A stretch of 64,000 nt of DNA from Entophlyctis helioformis. Taxonomy: Eukaryota; Chytridiomycota; Chytridiomycetes; Chytridiales; Chytriomycetaceae. The position numbers and the translations under genes are program-made. The stretch spans positions 27,200-91,199 of the forward strand of contig JAHLKH010000111.1 in NCBI GenBank assembly GCA_025526915.1, read 5' to 3'. Shown here piece after piece: positions 56,767 through 64,000 of this stretch; the stretch's first letter is position 1, and every line of letters starts with the position of its first letter. The notes under the pieces were generated by a model. That model was not told the DNA's origin. It worked only from the letters and a program-made list of their open reading frames with translations, and searched no databases.

Positions 56767-59716
56767 TTACTTCTTGCCACGAGGGACAACAACCAGCGTC
56801 GCGTTTCTTCGCCAGCGTCCCTGAAACTGAACCCTTTCTACGCCAACACGGTTTCTCTGCTCCTGGCGGGGTGCACGTGCCTGCTGCTGGTCCATTGTCG
56901 GCTGCTGACTGTCGACACGCGCCATGATGTCATCCTGGCAAGTGTTGCGACGTTTCTGGCGGCTGTCTGATCCAGCCGTGCCTTCTTGAGGATCGGCGGC
57001 TTGTCGCTTAGTGGAGGCCCCAGCAGCATTCCTGGCTTTCTTGCTTGTGCGGGGATTGGCTCCTTCAGTGAACGCCTCTGGACGCAGCCCACACTCGAGA
57101 TAGCTGCGCAAGATCATTGCAATGCAATGTGCAGCGGCGAAATCGCGGTGGTAGTGAGCAGGTCCAAACACTTGCTCGGGCAGCTCATTGACCTTGCCAT
57201 CAGATGAAACGCGCAATTCAGGTGTTCTTGTATCATGCAGACCCGACCTGCATGGCAGCCAAGCCGCGAGAGATGGCAATCGTTAGATGCATGCAGTGCA
57301 AGACAAGGAGGATCAAAGGGCATCAGAAGTCGACTGCACATACTTGCAGATCTTGAAGCGTATGGCGCGGTGCGAGTCCTTATCCTCAGTATGCTGGCAA
57401 TCCTCGAGGGGCTCCAGACAGACTCCACAGCGCCGCGATGTGAACTGATCATTCACAATGAACTGCTGCTCATGGAATGTGTTCAGTCCTGTGACAGCAG
57501 ACATGATGGCAAGCCAAGCATGGCGAGACATATCCAGCTGCAACTTACATTCATGAATCCATTGCTGTTGCACTTGGAAGAGCATCTGAATGCCAGCTGA
57601 TTGGCAAGAGACTGGCTACCAGGCTTGTTCCTCAGCCAGCCAGCACCATCAAATCCAATGTATGCAGACACATCGTCTTGGGGGAGGCTGTGAGCTGCAA
57701 GCCGCTCCTTTGCATGTTGCACACCAGCACGGATCAGGTTCACAAACGACTGGCTGAATCGGTCCATCGCGGCAGTAGCATAAGACTTGGCAACAGACTT
57801 GGGCCTGGTGGCAAACTGTACACCGCATAACGTCAAATGTGTGTCGCTTGGATCAGCGCCAGCAATCATCATAGACACACGACCTACCTCGCTGCCAAAG
57901 TGCTTGTTCATCACATCGCCACACCTTGCCTTTTCAGCATCAGTCAAGCCACCAACAGACAGCTTTTCCAATGCCTCACGGACAGCGACATCTCCAGCAG
58001 TGGACTTGTTTCGGAACCTGGTCGCGATTTTGTGGTACAGGCAGAATGCAGCCTTCTTCCATCCGAGTTCCGAGGAGAAGACTTCGAGCGGCTCGGTCGA
58101 CACCAGTCCATCACTTGTCACGCGGTAAACAACAACGACGGCCTTGACAGCTAGTGGGATGTGGACGTTTGTGTCCACACCCACAACAACGACTGTGCAC
58201 GTGCGTCGCCGCGATGCAAAGTCGGTATTCTTGATATTCTTGATGAACATCTTGCCATTAAGGAGTGGCTGGATGCATGAATGCAGGATCAGAGAGTGGG
58301 CATTTGTGCAAAATGAAAGATCAGCCTGTCTGCTGTGCACAGTCAATGCCATTGCACTTACAGATGGATTGAGAATCGGCAGTACTGGATTGCCATCCTT
58401 GTCCTTTGACGGTAGAGGGCCATGGATCTTCAATGGACGTGCTCGGACAAACTTGACAGCAGTAATGTTTGTGCCATCTGTCCAGAAATTTCGACCAAGG
58501 ATGACACGGTCGTCCTTGCTTGCCTCTGCCGCCAGCTTGAACCGAGAGAGGCCAGTGAAGAGGGCCTTGATGACACAGCCAGGTTTGCGAGCAGGACATT
58601 CAACACCATCCTTCAATAGGAAGCGTTTCATGGGGTCTGTGAAGAATGTCACACCGGTTGCGAGCTCGTCAAGGCCTGTCGGAACCTTGACCCTCTTGTC
58701 AAAGCAGATGAGTGGCCATAGATGCCTCTCCTCGATGAGAACTGGAAGCCGAGAGTGTGACAGTCTGGAAGGGAGCTTCCAAGCAACACGGCTGTTTCTC
58801 TCACGCCACTCATTCACAGCACAGAATGCCTGTTCAAGATTGCATATCATCAACTGCAAAGCTCAGCAAGTCAGATGGACAACAGTTGAACTCACATGAA
58901 GTGGAGAAGCATTCTTATCCTGCAACGCAAGAAACTCCTTGAAGTCATCAGACAGCTCTGAGACTTTTGCAAGTGCCTGGGCTGCCTTGCACCAGATGCT
59001 GCCAGCAGGTATGTTAAGCACCTTGCAATATGCCTTGGCTGCTCCAGCACGTTTTTCAGCCTCTTTCTCTCGCTCTTCTTGGATATCCTCCCATGACTGC
59101 ACTTGAGATTTGACGACCACTGCCTTCTTGCTGACTTGCTTGGATTTGCTGCCTGGCTTGGTTTCAACAGCAGTTGTGGTTTCAACAGCAGTCTTGTCAT
59201 GAGAAAGAATGAAGCAAACAACAAACAAGAGAGTCAGTTCAGTCAGCATTGCCACCACTACCAGCAGGCATAATATACATATGCACACACATCAACTGGA
59301 GGAGGAACATAATCACGACCATTGTCCTTGTACAAACCAACAATCATCCTTTCTGCCAGTGGTGGAATGTCAACTTGCATGTAGTGCTGGTTGCAAGCAA
59401 ACAGCTGTTGTGTTGCCACTTCGAGATCCTGTCTGACAATGTTGCGGGTCTTGATTGCAAAGGTCTGGATAACAATCTTGTCTAGGCCAGCTGAATGCTG
59501 CCAATTCGCCACATGAATCTTGAGGTTTTCCTCAAGGACGTAGCCAAGGAGTGTCTGCAGCCTCACACCTCCCGGGTTAACTGGTGGCTGTGGAGCATTG
59601 ATCTTCCAGCCAGAAAACTTGTCGCCATGGAGGATCACAATGACCTTGTACAGGGCATCCTTTGCAGCCTCTGTGTATGACTTGCTTGTCTCATCTTCAT
59701 CAGATGCTTCAGGGGT
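56767..59716 (-). CDS. Fanzor-like (eukaryotic TnpB relative) RuvC nuclease
   Basis: Fanzors are RNA-guided DNA nucleases of eukaryotes related to TnpB. Inferred exons are 59291-59716, 58896-59192, 58362-58853, 57549-58268, 57344-57465 and 56767-57247, all with GT-AG ends (GTGTGT, GTGAGT, GTAAGT, GTAAGT, GTATGT donors). Numbering from the first codon seen (the Met exon is not found), about 845 residues. A helical N-terminal half includes LPVLIEERHLWPLICFDKRV and ILGRNFWTDGTNITAVKF. RuvC-I is VVVVGVDTNVHIPLAV (D437) and RuvC-II starts YIGFDGAGWLRNKPGSQSLA (D612). FIVNDQFTSRRCGVC follows, with Asp 651 where many Fanzors have Glu, plus the first zinc-ribbon CxxC (658, 661). The second half of the ribbon is KICKSGLH (C685, H690), not CxxC. 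RuvC-III is HYHRDFAAAHCIAMIL (D721). The basic tail (TKRQ, RQKRRN) could be a nuclear signal. Family assignment rests on motif order, not on a search. Confidence 0.72.
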
Positions 59717-59885
59717 CTGGAGGGCATGTTAAACAGAAGGTCAATGCCAGAGCATAACAGACATGTATGGGTGGAGAGTGGGTACAAGTCAGTCACATTA
59801 AACAAGGTGTGTGCACAGACAGCTGTGCAATCAAGACACATTCATGTAATATTGGATGACCGTGTAACGGATGCTCGGTCGCGGT

Positions 59886-59909
59886 CACGTGATCCACGTG
59901 ACCCACGTG
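59886..59909. promoter_or_regulatory. three CACGTG boxes in 9-bp phase
   Basis: CACGTG occurs at 59886, 59895 and 59904, exactly 9 bases apart, embedded in TCACGTGATCCACGTGACC and CACGTGACC repeats that also form a near-perfect palindrome. CACGTG is the core site of bHLH factors such as Cbf1. It lies between the Fanzor-like gene (minus) and the retrotransposon gag (plus) and could serve either. Confidence 0.55.
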
Positions 59910-59963
59910 ACCGGACAGACATCGCCCGGCCGCGTCCCCCGCTCTGGTTGCCCCCGTTCTTGC

Positions 59964-60087
59964 AGTCGTCTGCCCGCCCTTCTTCGCGTGCATACTCACT
60001 GCCCCTGCAACCAGGTCCGTGCTTATGTCTCAATGAAGTCGTCTGCCCGCCCTTCCTCGCGTGCATACTCACTGCCCCTGCAACCAG
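59964..60087. repeat. 51-bp direct repeat at the 5' side of the retrotransposon
   Basis: Two 51-base copies (59964-60014 and 60037-60087) differ at one base and are offset by 73 bases. Each ends CCCCTGCAACCAG. They lie in the 494-base stretch 59717-60210 upstream of gag, which also has a T run (60194-60202). The repeat may belong to an LTR or 5' leader. Confidence 0.85.
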
Positions 60088-60210
60088 CCGGCAAGTCTGC
60101 CTGGAGGCCCAGTGCTACAGCAAGAACCGCCCTCTCGACGCCGTCGGCCGCCGTTCCCCGCCGCCGTCGATCGATTTTTCCGTCGTTTTTCCGTTTTTTT
60201 TTTCCTTTGG

Positions 60211-62136
60211 ATGGCCGTCGAGCGCTCGCCCCAGCCCGCGGCTCGCTCGGCCGCCGCCCCCTTGGGCACTGACCAGGACCTCCTCGGCGAGGCCTCGTTC
60301 GATACGGCCCGCTCGTTCATCGACGCCACCCCCCCAAGGTCCCAGCACCGCCCCGACCCTGTGGGTACGTCGTCCGTCTTGATGGCCGACTCTGCTCTGG
60401 GCGCGTCTTTTGGCGCCTCACCAGCGCGCCGCCACTCCTCGGCCGATCTGTTGGGCCGCCACGACGCAGACGCTGGTCGGCGCCAAGAGGCGTTCCTCTC
60501 CAGCACGCCGGCCGTCCAGCCCGGCGCTGGGAGTGCCCCCAGGCGGCCCTTCACCATCACTGGAGAGCACATGTTCTACGAACTCGTGCGCCTCCACACG
60601 GGGGCGTCAGACACCAGCCGAGCACTCAAGGCGACCACATCATCTGCGGCCGCCGCCCACGCTGCCATCGACGATCTGCGGCTTCAGCTGCAGTCGGACC
60701 GCGACATGGCCGCCAGGCAGGCTGAGGCCTACTCCAGCGCCACCCAGCTCCACCATCAACGCCTGGTGGCACTCTTTGACTCTGTCGAGGCCAACTCAGA
60801 GGCCATACGGGGCCTGCAGAAGAGCGTCGCCAACACGTCGGAATCCGTGATTGCACTGGAGCAGGTCTTCTCGGATGCCGTCGCCAAGGCCACCAAAACG
60901 GCAAACGCTGCGTTGGCGCAGGCCTCAGCCACGGCGACCCTGCTTGCGGAGCATCCGGTCCAGGCGCTTGGGTCCTCGGTGGACTCGCGTCCGGCCCACG
61001 CGTCGGGATCCTCGGTGGATGCTCGCCTGCCAGCAGCCGTGGAAGCCCGTGCACCAAACTTGGCCAAGGTGTTCTCGGAATCGCTTGGCAGACAGGTGCC
61101 GTTCAACGGCCTTGTCATGGTCAAGGGCTCGCAGCTGACGGTCAACTGGAACGCCACTCGCGAGAGCCTCGAGCCGTTCGTCCTTGCCATTGAGATGGCC
61201 TACAAGAGCGCCTGCAAGGCGACCGGCGTGGATGCGATCCCCCTGAGCGACATTGGCGCAACCCTCCTGACGCTCCTCACAGGCGATGCCCGTGTATTCG
61301 CCACCGCCTGGTTCAAGTCGCTCAAGACAGACGATCCGCCCCCGACGCTCGCCCACTTCCTTGCGGACCTCGTGTCGCGCCACAGTGCCCCGGAACGAGT
61401 CCGAGGCCAGGCTCGCCAGAAGCTGGAGCGTGACTTTGCGCCCACTGAGTGCCATGGCCGTGTCCCGCAGGATTGGCTGCATGCAGCCGAGCGGCTGTTC
61501 GATGACGCCCAGCTTACGGAGGCGGAGAGGCTCACATTCCTCCGCACGCGCATCAAGGACAAGCCCGAGGCGTGGGATTCGCTCACGACCTACTCGGCCC
61601 TCCGCGAGGCGTTCATCAAGCGACACTCAGGCGCGGAGGAACACGAGCGTGACATTGCAATTGCCACTGCCCTCGCCAACGCTCACAAGGCCCAAGACGC
61701 CAAGTCGACGCCCAGCTCTGGCAAGACAGCCGCCGCGTCGCCGCGTTCTTGGAGCTCCTCATCGCCCAAGGCCACTCCTGCGCCCTCTGGCAACAACAGC
61801 GCATCTGAAACGCGTAAGGCCGCCTCGCCCGCTGCGACAGCCGACCATGCCAGCCGATCGCCTAGCCAGCGCCCGCCCCACTCTAAGGTCGGGCGCATCG
61901 CGGCAAAGGCCAAGGCACCCGGGTACGTTCGCTCGCCCCCTCTGGCTCCTCCTGCTCCTGCGGCTAAGCACGCTTCGGCGGCTAAGCCTGCGCCGCGCGT
62001 AAGCCCAATGCTGACACCGAACCTCCATCGGTCCCTGCCCGTGACGACGGCGCACCAGCAATGGCTCCGGCTCGCGGTCGCTCGAAACCGTCTCGTCGTT
62101 CTCAGACGACGGGACCCAGTACAGCGACGCAGATGA
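60211..62136 (+). CDS. retrotransposon Gag-like protein without zinc knuckle
   Basis: Gag packages the element's RNA in virus-like particles. The ATG at 60211 follows a T-rich leader. An N-terminal Ser/Pro-rich part gives way to a coiled-coil-like segment (about residues 110-250). The retrotransposon gag domain follows, with NATRESLEPFVLAIEMAYKS, TGDARVFATAWFKSL and AWDSLTTYSALREAFIKRHS. The C-terminus is Ser/Pro/Lys-rich and ends with Arg clusters at 62136. I see no CCHC zinc knuckle, usual in gypsy Gag; the basic tail may bind RNA instead. It overlaps pol by 76 bases in the -1 frame. Confidence 0.75.
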   Translation: MAVERSPQPAARSAAAPLGTDQDLLGEASFDTARSFIDATPPRSQHRPDPVGTSSVLMADSALGASFGASPARRHSSADLLGRHDADAGRRQEAFLSSTPAVQPGAGSAPRRPFTITGEHMFYELVRLHTGASDTSRALKATTSSAAAAHAAIDDLRLQLQSDRDMAARQAEAYSSATQLHHQRLVALFDSVEANSEAIRGLQKSVANTSESVIALEQVFSDAVAKATKTANAALAQASATATLLAEHPVQALGSSVDSRPAHASGSSVDARLPAAVEARAPNLAKVFSESLGRQVPFNGLVMVKGSQLTVNWNATRESLEPFVLAIEMAYKSACKATGVDAIPLSDIGATLLTLLTGDARVFATAWFKSLKTDDPPPTLAHFLADLVSRHSAPERVRGQARQKLERDFAPTECHGRVPQDWLHAAERLFDDAQLTEAERLTFLRTRIKDKPEAWDSLTTYSALREAFIKRHSGAEEHERDIAIATALANAHKAQDAKSTPSSGKTAAASPRSWSSSSPKATPAPSGNNSASETRKAASPAATADHASRSPSQRPPHSKVGRIAAKAKAPGYVRSPPLAPPAPAAKHASAAKPAPRVSPMLTPNLHRSLPVTTAHQQWLRLAVARNRLVVLRRRDPVQRRR

Positions 62137-64000
62137 AGAAGAGTAGCCCAGTTGTGGCTGATGCGAATAAAAGGTTGCCCTCTGTGGCCCCTGATCACCC
62201 TGTTTGTCCTGTGTTGCCGCCGTCGCGACTGAAGGAGGGGCACCTGGCTCCTGTGAAGCCCATCACAGAGAACCGGTGCACCTTCCCTGTCTTCTTAGAC
62301 AATCGCAGCGCCAGCGTCCTGGTGGACACTGGCAGCAGCGCGAATCTAGTGGCTCGCCGTTGGTTGGATGCCAACGGCCTGCTCGCCGCTGCCCGGCCGT
62401 TCACCCGGCAGGCGGTGACTCTCGAGTTTGCCAACGGCAACTTGCAGAGGCTAGATTCAGAGGTCTACCTCACGCTCGCTGACAGAACAGATGCTGTTGG
62501 CAGAGTGCGGTTCCTTGTCTATGACGGTGTGGATGATGTCATCCTGGGCATGCCGTGGCTGCGCACCACCGCGAAGGCGTCATTCAACTTCCGTCGCGGC
62601 GTTTTCCGCTTCTCAACCGAGTCGCGCCCCGATGTGCACCACATCTGGCAGCACGAAGACGCTCCGCCGTCTGCTGCACCCCACAACCGGCCGCACTCTG
62701 ACATCGTGGTTACCATGTCGGACATCCTCGCCCATCCTGACGAGTATGCGGAGCTGGTCTATGTGGATGACCTGCCTGAGGACCGTGAGGCAGCTGCTGA
62801 TGCGCGCCTTCGCGTCGCGGCTGCAAACGGCCTCACCCCGGACGAGCTGAAGGAGAAGTACCCCTACCTTCCAGTCTGCCCGGACGAGGAGACGCAGAAG
62901 GCATTCATCGAGTACTACGAGGTCTGCTGCCCGCCGCAAGGCCGTGCGCACGACTCGGAGTTCGAGATTGCGATCCCTTTCATTAAGGATGCGCAGCTGC
63001 CGCCGCGTCGTGGCCTCAAGAGACTGAACCAGGATGCATCCATAGCGCTCAAGAAGCAGCTAGACGAGTGGTACACCAAAGGTTACATCCGCCGCTCGTC
63101 ATCGCCTTTGGGCGCCGGCACGCTCTTTGTCCGCAAAAAGGATGGTTCGCTGCGGTTGGTCATCGACTACCGCGGCTTGAACAACATCTCGGTGAAGTTC
63201 CACAGTGCGATCCCGGAGATTGAGACCCTCCGTGATAACTTGGCAAACAAACCCTTCCGCTCGATGCTTGACATCCGCGAGGGCTTCCTTAACATTCGTG
63301 TTAAGGCGGAGGACCAGTGGAAAACTGCGTTCTCCACCCAGTTTGGTCACTTTGAGTTCACGGTCATGCCTTTTGGGCTGACCAATGCTCCGGCTGTGTT
63401 TACACAGGCCATCCAGTCGACGCTCAATGAGCTGCTGGGCACGTGCGTCTCGGTGTACATGGATGACATCTACATCTACAGCGCGACGTACAAGGAGCAT
63501 ATCAAACACCTACGCACTGTTCTCAAGCTGCTACTGGAGGCTCAATTGTACATTAAGCCGTCCAAGTGCATGATCCTGCAGCAGGACATTGAGTTCTGCG
63601 GTCACGTGCTTTCGCCCACTGGTTATTCCATTGCGCCAAAGCACTTGCAGGACATGGCAGCAGCGCCACACATCTCAAACACAACCACTCTGGCAACTTG
63701 GCTTGGCAAGCTTGTGTGGTTAAAGTCATTCATTGGTGGGCCGAACCCTGCAAAGGCGTACGCCACCATGTGTCTGCCACTTTACAAGCTACTAGCCAAG
63801 AATGCCAAGTGGGAGTGGGGGCCCTGCTCAAAAGCAGGCTGTGGAAGACCTGCGACAGGCAGTGCTGAAAGCGACCGAGCTGCGGTTCTTTGACCCGGCT
63901 CTGGAAACGCATGTCTACACTGATGCCAGCAACTACGTCATTGCCGGCTACCTGTCGCAGATCCACCCAGATGGCGAGAAGCTGGTGGCCTGCTGGTCAC
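62061..64000 (+). CDS. retrotransposon Pol: protease, reverse transcriptase, RNase H (partial, frame break)
   Basis: Pol lies in the -1 frame relative to Gag, with an ATG at 62061 inside the overlap, so either -1 frameshifting or re-initiation may be used. The aspartic protease has VLVDTGSSANLVARRW and a late VILGMPWL. The reverse transcriptase has FVRKKDGSLRLVIDYRGLN, MPFGLTNAPAVFTQA and the catalytic YMDDIYIYS. The frame stops at 63893, but the RNase H-type continuation (VYTDASNYVIAGYLSQ) runs in another frame to the window end. The break is at the G5 run at 63817-63821 and implies one extra base. Integrase must lie outside the window. Confidence 0.8.

Larger units (their letters stand above)
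60211..64000 (+). mobile_element. Ty3/gypsy-type LTR retrotransposon, right part outside the window
   Basis: Gag and pol frames in the order gag, protease, reverse transcriptase, RNase H identify the type; in Ty1/copia elements the integrase precedes the reverse transcriptase, and here the RNase H directly follows. No LTR pair can be shown because the 3' end is beyond the window. The 5' boundary lies somewhere in about 59900-60211. Confidence 0.8.

Noticed and set aside
56767..59716. Ordinary host nuclease or bacterial TnpB contamination
   Set aside because: Spliceosomal introns with the local consensus argue against bacterial DNA, and the motif order matches Fanzor rather than a known host RuvC-fold enzyme; still to be tested by profile search.
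62061..62136. Classical X-XXY-YYZ slippery site in the gag/pol overlap
   Set aside because: I looked through the overlap and found no such heptamer; the mechanism of Pol expression is left open.
1..64000. tRNA or rRNA genes
   Set aside because: I saw no cloverleaf-like segments with A- and B-box sequences and no rRNA-like sequence by eye; a covariance search was not possible.

Overview
The window looks like nuclear DNA of a flagellated, early-diverging fungus (Blastocladiomycota- or Chytridiomycota-like; this placement is inferred). It is GC-rich and gene-dense, and most genes carry several short introns. These have GTRNGT-type donors and a CTRAC or CTGAC branch site shortly before the 3' AG. 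A fungal gene set is present: GTP cyclohydrolase II, the endocytic adaptor Sla2, Sec1, Yme1 and cofactor-independent phosphoglycerate mutase. It sits beside a homologue of the ciliary protein TBC1D32/BROMI, which implies a species that still builds flagella.

Layout. 1-7.7 kb: five tandem minus-strand genes for one family of seven-helix membrane proteins that I cannot assign to a named family. 8.0-10.4 kb: an ankyrin-repeat protein. 10.6-26.2 kb: housekeeping genes (phosphoglycerate mutase, mitochondrial i-AAA protease, a PPP4R4-like phosphatase scaffold, Sec1/Munc18, a DNAJC8-like J protein). 26.5-41 kb: a tightly packed block with RIB1, an AMSH-like deubiquitinase, TBC1D32, a possible Mediator subunit and LIS1. 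41.8-46.8 kb: three more ankyrin genes, two of them a recent tandem duplicate. 47-53.1 kb: an F-box-like protein, Sla2 and a small four-helix membrane protein.

53.2-64 kb is the accessory end. It holds a relic of an ABC1/ADCK kinase, an intron-containing Rad2/XPG-like nuclease, an intron-rich Fanzor-like (eukaryotic TnpB relative) RuvC nuclease of about 845 residues, and the gag and pol of a Ty3/gypsy-type retrotransposon cut by the window edge. The Fanzor part is visibly less GC-rich than the housekeeping genes: 26 of 60 bases at 59221-59280 are G or C, against 44 of 60 at 15001-15060. The Fanzor-like gene with a second nuclease family beside it is the best candidate for an undescribed system.

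A warning on sequence quality: at least five reading frames break by one base at short G/C runs (near 2136, 9295, 45878, 52859 and 63819), and the Sec1 tail changes frame several times. Either the assembly has homopolymer length errors or these genes are decaying. Exon boundaries were inferred by eye; those I could place are given.
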